Assembly (NCBI GenBank): GCA_947561395.2
Contig: OX387182.1
Location: 42,463,949 to 42,527,948, forward strand
Direction of reading: 5' to 3'
DNA from: Buxus sempervirens
Lineage: Eukaryota > Streptophyta > Magnoliopsida > Buxales > Buxaceae
DNA: 64,000 nucleotides
Below the pieces are notes generated by a model. It was not told the origin of the DNA. It did not search any database and was given only the letters and a program-made list of their open reading frames with translations. Below, in pieces: positions 50,556-61,930 of the stretch (the stretch's first letter is position 1; the number at the start of each line of letters is the position of its first letter). Both the position numbers and the translations under genes were made by a program.

Positions 50556-50565
50556 TTTTATAAGC
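50556..50565 (-). promoter_or_regulatory. TATA box of the antisense PMD gene
   Basis: Minus strand CTTATAAAAC, about 80 bp before the ATG at 50480 and outside the 3' LTR, so the antisense gene seems to have a promoter of its own rather than borrowing the LTR's. Confidence 0.55.
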
Positions 50566-50710
50566 ACAAAAGAAGATGGAGTCCGAAAGGACTCATCATT
50601 ACGATCGTGGGAAAGTGGCGTAATCTTTTTGTATCAAGCAATAGACAAGAAATTTTGAAAAAGCCCAAAAATACTTACTCATCACTTTGGCCGATGACGG
50701 CGTAATAAGT

Positions 50711-50723
50711 AAGTAGGGGGCAA
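50711..50723 (+). promoter_or_regulatory. Polypurine tract of the outer element
   Basis: AAGTAGGGGGCAA lies directly before the 3' LTR start at 50724, where plus-strand DNA synthesis would be primed. Confidence 0.75.
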
Positions 50724-51814
50724 TGTTTACACCCTATAAAACCAACGAATAAGAGAGGGACACGTAGCGCCCAGGTGGCTTATTCAGGCCATGACAACAA
50801 AGCATGTAGGCCTTAAACAGTTGGACAGGCCACGTCAGCACACACGCAAAACCAAGGCAACCGAACCACACTCACAAATATCAGAAGATCGTGCCATCGG
50901 TCGTTCAACAGTAACCTATTTTTGAAGATCGTGGCCGAGCGGTTATCTATCTGGAGCGGAAGACTGAAGACGGCCAACCACCATGAAGATCGTGCAAAGT
51001 GGGAAGTTGAGCAACCGTCAAAGATTGGCTATAAAAGGCACCAATTTGAAGAGCTCAGGGACACAATCCAAGCAATCGCAACTGGTTATTATATTATTTT
51101 GATCATCCGTGATCTTTTATCCCCTCTTCTACACTGTAGCAAGAAGGATAAATTAGGACTTCTCTCACTGCTTCCAGTCGCAGTGACATCTTAGACCCCT
51201 CTTTACTCCGATTAACACCAGAATCCTACCACCGGAGGGTAAGTTGAGGCCGCCCCTGACTCGCAGTTCTGTGTTCACAGAATCCCGAGCAGCCGGTCCG
51301 AGACTCGCTCTGTCCAAGCCAGGTGACTTGTGTATCTTCGGTTAAACAGCAATCTAAGGTGAACCCCCTGAATTGGCTTTGTTAGCAGCCGCCCCCTTCC
51401 TCCTGCGCTTATACCAGATTACGGCTATAAGACCAGGACAGGCCGGTCCTACGAGCCCTGTTAGTTTTCGTTTTAAATTTTTGTTTCCTTTGTGAGGATT
51501 ATCTGTTGTTATTTTCGGCCGACGGTCAATTTTATAATAAAGGAAATTTTGTGTGCCATTAGTGTCTTTCGCTTTCAAACACTTGTAAGAACCCAAACGA
51601 AGACCGAACCCCTAGTCTTTATATTATCGCCTGACCCGTTTATATTACAGGTGACTTGCAGTACGACTGAACCGACCCCGGTTTAGATTCGGAACAGGTG
51701 CCCGGGGTCAGGACTTGACCCGAAATCATTGTATCAAACGATACTGGCATGCCCACGTAGAGACACATCATCAACACAACCACGTGTCCACATCGGCCCA
51801 ATTTCGGAGCAACA
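50724..51814 (+). repeat. 3' LTR of the outer Tat element
   Basis: Same ends and length as the 5' LTR (18753-19840); about 30 differences including one 3-bp indel. It is followed by the target duplicate GAATA at 51815-51819. Confidence 0.95.
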
Positions 51815-52395
51815 GAATATCAATTAGGTTATGCGGGTTATAATAAAAAAATAAAAGTAAAAACTCCACAGCTATGGAAGATAGTTGTGAATAATTATAC
51901 AAATAGTACATGGGTCATCTAAATATTTCATAGGGATCATAAAATGTTAAAGTACTTTGAAGTATTTTAAACTTTGAGGGTTTATAATTAAAACTATAGG
52001 CTAAGCCAAAATCTCCCCACCTCCCTTTATCCATATTACTATGGAGGTAGCATGTGGAGGACTAAATGATTTCTTGTCCTCAAATGCATTGGTTCAGTTT
52101 ACGCTACGTCTATAAATCAGAAGAATAATGTTTCTTAGTTTTCCCCAATATAAAATTTTCCTACCATTTCTCGCAATCCAAATGGAGTTGAAGAAACTAA
52201 AGGATTTCTAATAATCAAGCTCCCACTATCTAAACGTTGTTTACCGTAATTTATAATATGTGGTGGATGAGCATGTTGTTTGCACCCAATTTCTCATACG
52301 CTGTGCACCCATTCATTGCAATTGCTGCATTCAATCATGTCAACAAAAAGAAATGCATTTTTTTTTCTTCTGAGTAATGATTGTCAGCAGCTTAG
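51815..52395. repeat. Right piece of flank duplicate F'
   Basis: Continues the match to 15338-15905 after the retroelement stack. The ORF-like stretch near 15511-15720 is not conserved as a frame here, so I call no gene. Confidence 0.85.
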
Positions 52396-53021
52396 TATCA
52401 CTTTACAACATATACAGCAAGACACAGTGATGTGAGGCGTACGAATTATTCATTTTAGTAAACCCCACATCAATATATATGTATTCTTATACATACTATA
52501 AATGGGATACAAACTACAAATGGTGTGGAGTCATTTATTTATTTATTTATTTTTTAAGCAGAATGCACGATTGGCTTTTGGGGGTCTGCAATTAACGTTC
52601 TTCTCTGGATAATGGAGAGATTCATAAACCTTTGGGTGGGGGATATATATAGAAAGAGATAGCTAGGCTGAGAAGGCAAAGGAAATAGGGTTCGTGGAAA
52701 CAGACCGTGAGCTGCTTGTTTTCGGAATAAACACAAAAATCAGATACTAATGTATATTTCCGGATATTCGCTACGTCTGCAGGAAACTTCTCCTGTTAAT
52801 TAAACTGCTTTCAATAATGTCAAACCAATTCAGCCGATAATTGGAACTTTTCACAAAGCAAAGAAGACCAAAAGCTGATGAGATCGATGATTTTTTTTTT
52901 TTTTTTTTGAAGCATTCTCACAAGATAATGTCACTCTCATCCCAACTTGGCATTAATTTATTTGTATCTTGGGTTGAAATTTTGCCGTGATTATCTCGAT
53001 TTTGAAGGGGGTCTACAGTTC

Positions 53022-53180
53022 AGGTTGATCCCGTGGAGATTAATGAAAGGAATTATGGCACAAATTCTTCATCTTTGTGCAAATTTTCAGGAGGTTTAAC
53101 TTTGCTCACACTTTCAGAGAAGCAAATCAAGGAGCAGATAGGCAGCTGGCAAATCATGCTCTAGATCACTTTTCTTAACC
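53022..53180 (+). pseudogene. RNase H domain fragment (copy C)
   Basis: Same relic as in copies A and B (GGAATTATGGCACAAATTC, GGAGCAGATAGGCAGCTGGC). The protein reading is broken by frameshifts, as in B. Confidence 0.5.
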
Positions 53181-53635
53181 TTTGGGTGAAATACCCTCCT
53201 TCCTTTTTATTTTTAATCCTCTCGGATGATGCAAGAGGATTTTTTTTTTTTTTTTTTTGGTAATATGATGCAAGAGGATGCAACTTTGTAAGAGTTGTTC
53301 GCTCAATTGAAGGTTGCCTATTTCACTAAGAAAAAAAAAGGGTTTGCTTCCAAAGATGGATGAACACTAAAACAGAGGCTTTAAAACAAAGACGCACTTT
53401 TGAATCAAATGGATCAGGCTCCAATTTCAATCAAAAGTCATAAGGTTTTACTGACAATGGAAGAGGCAAAAGATACATATATTAATTTAGACAGAGAATC
53501 AAAAGTCACATGGTTTAATTGCAACCGGAAAGGGCAAAAGATATTTGGGATTTACACAGAGAGCTTGAAACTGAAGGAGAAGAAACAAGTAGCCTGCTTT
53601 CACGCCTTGGATGATTCCATCCACTGTTGCTGTTT

Positions 53636-53884
53636 TCATGTGCTTAAGCATTCGACGAGCATGGACACTGAAGCCTCGGTGCATAGAACCATAGGCCACC
53701 TCGTTAACCGGGATCGGCCTGAACCTGAAGCCTGCAGCGACCTCACGTCTCCTTCATCAACTCGAAGCACCGCCTGGTTAGGCTCGATAGTGGGGGCCTT
53801 GGCCTTCCCAATTGAGAAGATGGTTTCACCCTTCTCACGAAGCTTCGCGAATTCAACTGTCCAAATATCTATCAAAGCAGACAT
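53636..53884 (-). CDS. Small protein gene, 82 aa (MSALIDIWT family), copy C
   Basis: A third intact 82-codon frame, starting MSALIDIWTVEFAKLREKG and ending EASVSMLVECLST, with conservative changes such as PTIEP and RVDEGD. The ATG is the first one downstream of the TATA box at 54003-54012, 119 bp away. Together with copies A and B this shows that the frame and promoter have been kept while flanking DNA gained indels. Function unknown. Confidence 0.7.
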   Translation of the reverse strand: MSALIDIWTVEFAKLREKGETIFSIGKAKAPTIEPNQAVLRVDEGDVRSLQASGSGRSRLTRWPMVLCTEASVSMLVECLST

Positions 53885-54002
53885 TGTAATTTGTTTGATT
53901 CAACCAGAACGCTCAACGGAAAGGAAACGAAAATTCTCAAATGGATGCTGTATTCAGGGACACTGGTTGCTTAACGATGAAACACCCAGGAGGCTCCCTG
54001 GT

Positions 54003-54012
54003 CCTTTTATAG
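54003..54012 (-). promoter_or_regulatory. TATA box of small gene, copy C
   Basis: Minus strand CTATAAAAGG in the same conserved block and spacing as in copy B. Confidence 0.75.
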
Positions 54013-54519
54013 GAGAAGAGATTATCAGTTCTTTCATTGATGTGGAAGATAAATCAGTGTGCTCTGCAATGGTGAATGTAGGATTTGTGGGCATTTACGT
54101 TTCCAAGGTCCCAAATCAGCTTCGCGCCACAGAAAGAAAATGAAACCGCTGCTGTTTATTTTTTATTTTTTATTGTTTATTACTAGGTGATGAGGACATA
54201 TTTAAGCATTATCTATAATTTGTCCATATTCTAATCTAATCTATAACCTATATGAAAAGGCCCTTACGACCTGCTTACTTGACTAATTTACAAAAATAAC
54301 CTTGGGTAAGACAAATTCTGAAACCGACTCTGAATCAGCTAGAAAGTCTTTCACGTCGGCAAAAATTTCTACAAAAAATTACTTTACAGTAAATATTTTA
54401 CCTTCAAAAAGACAATTTAATCTAACTTTTTTACTGCATTACAACTTCAGTAATGTTTTACAAACTTGTAGACAAATCAATCATCCACGTCAGCATCCCA
54501 AATTTCTGTTCATCGACCT

Positions 54520-54708
54520 TCATTGCTTTTCTTTCCGCCGGATATGGAATTCCCCTGTCGTTCCCCAACCCAAGAACCCAAGCAGCTGCAGCATCAACGT
54601 TTTTTTCTCTGGGCTTACTTTCTCGCCCTGAATCGACTTCAATGACGGCTTCACATTGATCCTAGGATGCATACCGTTCGTGTAGGGATCAATAATCAAG
54701 ATATATGA
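54520..54708 (-). pseudogene. Exon-like fragment, C-terminal, unrecognised
   Basis: The minus frame reads LIIDPYTNGMHPRINVKPSL, later MLQLLGFLGWGTTGEF, and ends RRKEKQ and a stop at 54520-54522. The same piece in copies A (about 6570-6740) and B (about 13780-13990) is interrupted by stops. A splice-acceptor-like AG precedes it. It looks like the last exon of a gene whose upstream exons are missing or too decayed to follow. I do not recognise the family. Confidence 0.3.
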
Positions 54709-54709
54709 A

Positions 54710-55459
54710 CTCAGCTTTGCTCAATCGTCATTGGAGGCATAATACATCTTTCCATAGCTTCTGTTTTCTTCATTTGCTTGGAAAAATAATGTCTATGCAC
54801 TTGTATGATCAAATGAAGATACATCAAGAATACGTGATACGTTCCAACGATTCCGAGAACTATTGAGCAACAACTTCACTTCAAGCCATCCTGTATCTAT
54901 ATTGATTTCTGGAGAATGTGATAGCTAGATGGATGACAACCCTTTACTGAACAGCAGGCCAGTAAGTGTTTTTTATTCTCATGTCAAAAAAGTCCTTAAA
55001 AATTCTAGTACCAAAAACCCTATTATATTTAGATTTTCAACTTACTAAAATAAGGACTTTTTATTTTAGTATTAAAATTAATTTCTATTTATTTTTAGTA
55101 TCATAAAACTATTAATTTTTCTCTTAGAGTTTCAACTTTTTTATTTTCCAAAAAATATTTTTACTTATAAAATTATTATTTTTTATTATGATTACATTAA
55201 ACCTTAATCATATGTTTATTCCAAATCCTCAGCAATTAAAAGGGCCTTAACTAATACTTATATGAAAAAATACCTAAAGGTAGTAAGAAACACCTTTTTT
55301 TTTTTTTGGTAATAAGAGAACAATCTTGATAATTTCCAAAAGAAGAATAAAAAATATATTCAACTACACATGAGTATTTTACTAAATCATTTCAATTTTA
55401 AGGTGCTCTTATAATATAAATTCTTTTAATCTATAATAAAATTAAAAGCACGAACTACC
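54710..55459. other. AT-rich tail of copy C
   Basis: Shared with copies A and B; no gene seen. It stops at CGAACTACC where the next LTR begins. Confidence 0.45.
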
Positions 55460-57269
55460 TGTAGACACCCCAAATTGCACTACAGAATGAGAAAGTAATA
55501 AAAACATGTAATTAAAGCTTAAAACAGGTCAAAAATACATAAAAATTGACTAAGCATGCTTTGCCCGTATTTCATTCACGGGCCGGTCGCGCCCGAAATA
55601 GCTCTACGGTCAGGCGCGCCCGTATTGGAAATACGGGCACCATTGGACCGTGGATCATTTACGGTCACTAAAGACTCGTGCGAGTTTTATTCTTCTCTCG
55701 ATTTCCGAGCTTTATCTTTAGTCCAATATCCCTTTAAGTGAGCGAATTATGCCTTTTATTCGCTGAAGTCACCTTGGTTGGCTATGGATGGGCATTATCT
55801 TCAACTTTCACTCTATCCTGAGGATCAGGATATATCCTTCTGGACCAGCCTTGCCCCTGTGCTTGCCTATAAATAGAGGTGAGATCCTCAAGCAAAAGGC
55901 CATGAAATTTTGAATAATCAAGAGCTCCAAGAGAAGGAAAGGAATCCCTGCTGCTTTGCTTGCTGAATCCAGGTAAGTCCCTTTTCCCTTTTATTTCATA
56001 TTTTCAATTCTAGAAGTAATAGGATCATCTCTATTGCTGTAGAATAAGGCCATCTGTTATATTTGTCTTCCCTAAACTTGTCTCTAAGTACCTCAAGAGT
56101 CTCTCTAGCCGTAAAACGTGAAGAGAGAGCTAGGGGAAAGGGGAACAGGTGGATCCCTAGAATAGGACCCCATAATCTGTTTTTCTCCTTTTTTTATAGA
56201 ATAAAGCCTTTGATTGTGTTTGTGTACCCAAACCTATCTCTAAGTACCTCAAGAGTCTCTCTAGCCGTAAAACGTGAAGAGAGAGCTAGGGGAAAAGAGA
56301 ACAGGTGGATCCGTAGGGTAGGCCCCCATGTGCTCTAATCTGTGAGATATGCTGATTTTGATATCCTGACCATGTTTTAATGATTTTATTTTATATCTGG
56401 ATTAATCTTATGAATTCATGGTGATTATAGCATGAGATCCGCTCTTTTTCTAAAATTTGGATTTTTCATCACTTTTGCACCTACAGCACTGTTTTCGTGA
56501 TTTTTGTTATTTTAGGCTAAGATCTTGGATTTATCATGATCAATATGGTAGATCTGGATCTAGAAGCCTGAAAGTAAATTCTAGGGTTTCATGATGTGGT
56601 TTTTGATTTGTTTTTCACTATTGAGAGAAGACCCTACGGTCTAAATTCTCCCCTTTTGATGTTTTTCATAAACTTGGGTATTTTTGGTTTTTATGTTTTG
56701 ATTTAATGTGAAATTTGGGCTTTATCTATGTCCTGGATTATTCAAGTTCAATTTTGAAAAAGTTCATAAAAATCATATTTTTCTAGATTTCTAGAATTTG
56801 ACTTAAAGCCAGATTTTTGGATTTTTCACTTTAAGTTGGTTTTATTTGATTTTATCTCAATTTTGTTTTGATCATGAAACCCTAGGAATGGTATGATCAT
56901 ATTTGAAAGTTCTGGATCAATCAGACTATTCATATGAAAAAACCATACATGTTTGTCTTTTTTGGTGATTTTTGTGATTTTCATAGCAAGCCTTTTTCCT
57001 TTATTTTAACATGAACAATACCTAGCAACCACCTTGTGTGGATGAATAGGGGTGCCTAACACCTTCCTCTGTTCATAACCTAATCCCCTTACCCATCTCT
57101 GGTTTTTTTTTAGGAGGGATATTTTGCCCTAAATTTGCCTTTTGTGGTTATTTGATATTTTTTGGTGTCCATTCACACCTAGATTGAATGGTGGCGACTC
57201 TGTGTTTTTAATGAATCCCGCGTGATGATCAGGGAAGTCATTAAATTGATTTTTTCCCCATGTCTCACA
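55460..57269 (+). repeat. 5' LTR of the Ogre/Tat-type element
   Basis: About 1810 bp, TG...CA (TGTAGACACC to GTCTCACA). A TATA box CTATAAATAG lies at 55867-55876. A splice-donor-like CAGGTAAGT lies near 55972. Early on it has a cluster of CCGTA/TACGG and CGGGC/GCCCG words (55560-55670). Confidence 0.82.
56043..56340. repeat. Tandem duplication inside the LTR, unit about 156 bp
   Basis: Two units (about 56043-56198 and 56199-56340) share CTAAGTACCTCAAGAGTCTC and GAGAGAGCTAGGGGAAA blocks. Short open frames across them are repeat by-products. Confidence 0.85.
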
Positions 57270-57271
57270 AC

Positions 57272-57289
57272 TGGCGACTCCGCTGGGGA
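57272..57289 (+). promoter_or_regulatory. Primer binding site of the Ogre/Tat-type element
   Basis: TGGCGACTCCGCTGGGGA, two bases after the LTR. It differs by one base from the gag-only element's site at 34028-34045. The wording is that of the tRNA-Arg-primed Ogre group. Confidence 0.85.
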
Positions 57290-58770
57290 CTTGTGGATTT
57301 GAGCCTTTTGGTGTTTTAGTTCACGTTTTGATGTTTTTTGGATTTACTTGCTATTTTGTATTTTTAGCATGTTTGTGTTATGCTTGCTGTTTGGTGTTCT
57401 TAAGCATGTGGGGTATGTTTTAAATCTGATTTATTGCTTAAGAGTTCATGGGGGTAGAAACATGCTTAATTTTGATTTATAGGATTGTTTCTAGAAACAT
57501 GCGTAGGGGAGGTTTATTTTGATAAACCATGCTTATTCCTTGCTGTATTTTAATATGCATGTTTTAATTTTCAGCATGGTTTCTATGATGAATTTTGGAT
57601 ATATAATATGAGCACATGTTGGCATGATGTGGATGATTTTTGTGAGCATGATTAGGTGCTATAGGGGTGCTTGTTTACTTATGTTTACTTGCTTTAATAT
57701 GCTCCCTATATGCCTTGGTTTGTTTATGCATGGCTGCGAAAAGAGTGGCAAGGGTTGGGACGTTGTGAATGCACCCTATTTTTACAATGCACTGTGCACA
57801 TTTTATTTTTTTACACAGCCTACCTATAACCTATAGGAAGTTGAACCCGAATGTGTGTAGCTTGGCGCACCGAGGTCGTTACTTCGGAAAGCGAAAGTGA
57901 AAACATTTACCTTAGAACTTTGGGCTAATGATGTGATGATAATGTGGATCTGGGATTCTGGTCATCACTAAGCTTGAGTTCTAAGTTGTCATTAAGCCAA
58001 AACCCAAAACCCCTACGCTTGAAGGTGGAGATACACGTTTTTGGCTAAAGTACACAATTACGTGGGAATATGGGTTTGTAATTGAGGGAAGGCCGTTTGC
58101 ATGGCTTACAAACCAGGATATAATGTGGATGCCATATTGAAGGTAAACAAGGTAACAAGGTAATCCTATTGTTTTGCATTATTTTCATGTCATAGGGGTA
58201 TCATGGTGCCCATTGGTTTGGGGACAAAATTGGTCCCAAGTATGCATGGTTCCTAAGCATGGTGTAGCCCATAGGAAGAGTTTCTAACTCTGTTTAGAAT
58301 CTATCCTACCCAATGTTTGTACAAGAGGCATCAAAAGGGTACCAAAGTATGAGTATGGTGTCTATTTGGAGGGAGCATGTGCCCTCCTAAGCATGTATTT
58401 TTGCAAATATGTCAAAGTCCACTTTGGGACAGCTTAGAAGCTTAGCATGGGTGAACCGTATGTTTGGATGAGCAATCAAAGTGATCAAACCATGAAAAAC
58501 TGAAGAAAGGCAAAGCAGCTCCGTAAAACCATAGTTTTAATACGGACTGGGCTCGCCCGTAGTAACTATACGGTCTGAGCTCGCCTGTATTAATCATACG
58601 GTCACGGCTTGCTCGTAATTTAAATACGGGCAACGCCGGACCGTACTGTGTATACGGTCTTAGCGGAGGACTCAGTTATAATCAGTTTTTCTCAAATTAA
58701 ATCCTGTTCCTTTAACCTTTAAATGATGAAAGGAAGATGAGTTTGAATAAAATGCTTCAGGCAAAAAAAA
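57290..58770 (+). other. Leader of the Ogre/Tat-type element
   Basis: T-rich, non-coding in appearance. Near 58530-58670 a second cluster of TACGG/CCGTA words echoes the one in the LTR. Confidence 0.5.
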
Positions 58771-58775
58771 AAGTG

Positions 58776-59450
58776 TTAGGCCCCTGAAAGCCTTTGAATT
58801 TCAGACTTTTTTTCAAAAACTCCTTGGGCCTCTGAAAGCCTTTGAATTTCAGACTTTTTCTCGAAACACCCCTGGGCCTCTGAAAGCCTTTGAATTTCAG
58901 ACTTTTTCCAAAAAAAATCCTTGGGCCTCTGAAAGCCTTTGAATTTCAGACCTTTTTCCTTTGGGCCTCTGAAAGCCTTTGAATTTCAGATCTTTTGGGC
59001 CTCTGAAAGCCTTTGAATTTCAGACCTTTTTCCTTTGGGCCTCTGAAAGCCTTTGAATTTCGTATCTTTTGGGCCTCTGAAAGCCTTTGAATTTAAGACC
59101 TTTTTCCTTTGGGCCTCTGAAAGCCTTTGAATTTCGGATCCTTTGGGCCCCTGAAAGCCTTTGAATTTCAGGTCTTTGGGCCTCTGAAAGCCTTTGAATT
59201 TCAGACTTTTTTCTAAAAAACTCCTTGGGCTTCTGAAAGCCTTTGAATTTCAGACCTTTTTCTAAAAACATCTCTGGGGCTTCTGAAAGCCTTTGAATTT
59301 TAGATTTTTGTCAAAAACTCCTTGGGCCTCTGAAAGCCTTTGAATTTCAGACCTTTGCCAAAAATATCCCTGGGCCTCTGAAAGCCTTTGAATTTCAGAC
59401 CTTTTTTAAAAAATCTCCCTGGGCCTCTGAAAGCCTTTGAATTTCAGATC
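58776..59450 (+). repeat. Leader array of hairpin repeats (CTGAAA...TTTCAG)
   Basis: Some 17 to 18 units of the type GGGCCTCTGAAAGCCTTTGA plus ATTTCAGAC and a variable T/A-rich spacer, 30 to 50 bp each. Every unit has CTGAAA and its complement TTTCAG separated by nine bases, so each can form a small hairpin. It sits between primer site and gag, as in the gag-only element. Confidence 0.9.
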
Positions 59451-59584
59451 ATTTTCTCTTTATTGTGGGACCTGTTGGAAACCCTAGAATATTCCAACAA
59501 TTCTAAAAAAGAAAAAAAGAAGCAAATAAAGAAACTAATCCAAACTCGGGTTCACCCAGCTAGCACATAGGCATTCCTAGGTAG

Positions 59585-61930
59585 GTGAATGAGATTAATT
59601 GGGCATTAATATATTCTGTTTTATTTTTGCCAGGTACTAATACACTTGCAATCATAGCTCCTGTAACCAGATCAAGAGCTCGCGCCATGAATCCCATTGA
59701 GAATAAAGCTGATGCTCCTCATCCAGATGTTGCCCTGCTCCAAGAGCAAGTAACAGGACTAGCCCGAATGCTAGAGAACATACTGTCCGTGCAGGCCCAA
59801 CAAGTGCAGGCCCAAAATCAAGCATCCACTTCCAACCCTGCACCTCCACCCCAAATCAATATTCCACCTCCAGTTCAACCAATTCCTGAACCAGTCTATG
59901 AACCCACCCCTGAACCTATACCGATTAGGGATGAGACAGTTGAGTCAGACAAAGCTAAGGAAAAGGAAAAGATGAGGGACGAGATGGAAAGGAAGTTCCT
60001 GCACAAGCTAGAAATGATCCAAGATGAACTTAGAGAAGTAAAAGGGGTAAGCAATTTTGGGGGCACCAATTTTGAGGACTTATGCCTGTACCCCAATGTT
60101 AACCTACCGGCTAAGTTCAAGTGCCCAGACCTTGACAAGTATGATGGCACAGGCTGCCCCATGAGCCATCTAAAGTTGTACTGTGGTGCCCTGTGCCAGT
60201 TCGGGCAGGATGAGGCTGTCTTGATTCAGCTCTTCCAAAGGAGTTTAACTGGAACTGCATTAAGATGGTTTTTCACTCTAGACCATGGAAAGATTAGAAG
60301 ATGGAAGGACCTAGCAGATGCTTTCCTAGCTCAATACCGGTTCAATTCAGAGATCGTGCCAGACAGGTACGATGTAATGAGAATGAGCAAAGGAAGGGAT
60401 AAGACTGTAAGGCAGTATGCCAAGAGATGGAGGGAGACAGCCTCTCAGGTTAGGCCATCTATGCTAGAATAGGAGATGATTTCTACATTCATTAGCACCT
60501 TGGGTCAACCATTCTATAGCCATCTGGTGGGTCAGACCACCACGAATTTTGCTACCTTGGTTCAAGTGGCTGACCGAATGGAAGACGGGATCAGAACAGG
60601 TAAAATAATTGACCACTCTCCCATGGTTAGTCAACAAGACCCTAACCTGAAGAAAGGAAACGGGATGAAAAGGAATGGGAACAAGAAAGAAGGGGAGGTG
60701 AACATGGTACAGCCACCATCTGTCCCTAACAAACCCATACAAATCAACATACCTGTTCATTTTCCTACTCCACCTGTTCATCTACCCAGGCCCCCATGAG
60801 GGTTAATGTTCCAGCAGCACCTTCAGACCAAAAAAGGGTTTTTACTAAGGAGGAGAAGGATGCCTATTTTGCAGCCAGGAGAAATAGGGTTTTCACCCCT
60901 ATTCCAATGACTCCTTCTTAGTTGATGCCCACTTTATTGCAGGCAGGGTATATCACCTTAAGAGAGCCTAATCCGAATACATCTAAGGGGAGAAATTATG
61001 ACCCCTCCACCACTTGTGATTTCCATATGGGTGCACTTGGGCACCCTACTAACAAGTGCTGGCCTTTGAAACATGCTATTCAGGATTTATTAGACCAGAA
61101 TACCCTGTCTTTCAATACAGGGGCTCCTAATCCTTCAAGAACTGATATTGGACAAAACCCGCTGCCCCAGCATCATGGGGCAGGCCCGTCTAATGTCATA
61201 GGGGTCATCTCCTCTGACAATATAACCTTTGACCCATCTCAATTAATTGCTCCTATAGGGACAACGGTCAAAATGTATTTTGACAGAAGAAATGAGGACA
61301 AAGAAGTAAATGTGATTTCAAAAGGGAATGATAGTGCTGCAAAGAACATTAGCTCATCCTTGGACCGGGTCTCATCTCTCATGGCCCAAATGAACATTGC
61401 AAAACCACCTTTGGTTATCAATTGCAGTCCATCTACCTTTACTTCACCTAAGCCACCATTGGTCATAAACTGTGACCCTCTTAGTGCATCAGTCACTTCT
61501 GCAACCCCCCAACCAAAACAACTTCCTCCATTGGTTGTTAATGTTCCTATTACTCAGACTTCCATAGCCAAGTCCAAACTTCCCCCATTAGTGGTAAATG
61601 TCCCTAAGCCTTCCTACACTGAATCGGCTGTACCATGGAACTACAGTGAAGCATTTACTACTACATTCCCTGCAGCTGAAAGCAAAGAAGATGTAAACCT
61701 CATGACAAGGTCAGGAAAAAGTATGGGGGAGGAAGAAAAACAGAAAGAAGTGGGAAATGAAAAGAAAGAAGAAGAGAAAATTAAAGGAAAGGCCAAGGTA
61801 GGGGAGGATGCCCCACAGGTAGTTGACAGTGATGCTGCTGAACTCATTAAGATCATAAAAAAGAGTGAATTCAATGTTGTTGAGCAGTTAAGTAAAGTCC
61901 TGCCCAGATCTCAATTCTGGGATTATTGTT
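59585..61930 (+). pseudogene. Gag region of the Ogre/Tat-type element
   Basis: After an acceptor-like TTTTTGCCAG (near 59632) the frame gives MNPIENKADAPHPD, a Gln/Pro-rich part, a charged helix (KAKEKEKMRDEMERKF), the capsid-like core (KFKCPDLDKYDGTGCPMSHL, LFQRSLTGTALRWFF, RQYAKRWRETASQV) and a CDFHMGALGHPTNKC knuckle at about 61015-61062. A repetitive stretch follows with several PPLVVNVP or PPLVINC blocks. A fossil with a few breaks. Confidence 0.82.

Larger units (their letters stand above)
18753..51814 (+). mobile_element. Outer LTR retrotransposon, Ty3-gypsy Tat type, with nested insertions and antisense genes
   Basis: TG...CA LTRs of 1088 and 1091 bp, a 5-bp target duplication GAATA, a primer site, gag, protease, RT, RNase H plus a second RNase H, integrase, a polypurine tract, and a long 3' region with antisense genes. 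The second RNase H and the antisense extra genes are marks of the Tat/Ogre group. Two insertions interrupt it: a gag-only element (23384-36811) and a solo LTR (38045-41076). Without them and their duplicated target bases it is about 16.6 kb. About 30 mismatches between its LTRs (roughly 3%) suggest about a million years. The coding part is a fossil with several breaks besides the insertions. Confidence 0.92.
52461..55459. repeat. Segmental duplication copy C
   Basis: Near-colinear with copy B from AACCCCACATCAATATATATG onward and with copy A in the shared part. Cut on the right at 55459 by the Ogre-like LTR. It contains the RNase H relic, an intact small gene and the best-preserved exon-like piece. 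Confidence 0.9.

Noticed and set aside
56063-56338. A 91-residue frame with a repeated LSLSTSRVSLAVKREE block
   Set aside because: It is the translation of the 156-bp tandem duplication inside an LTR.
58776-59450. Regular short repeats with spacers, CRISPR-like at first sight
   Set aside because: Spacers are low-complexity and similar, the context is a plant retroelement leader, and no cas genes exist.
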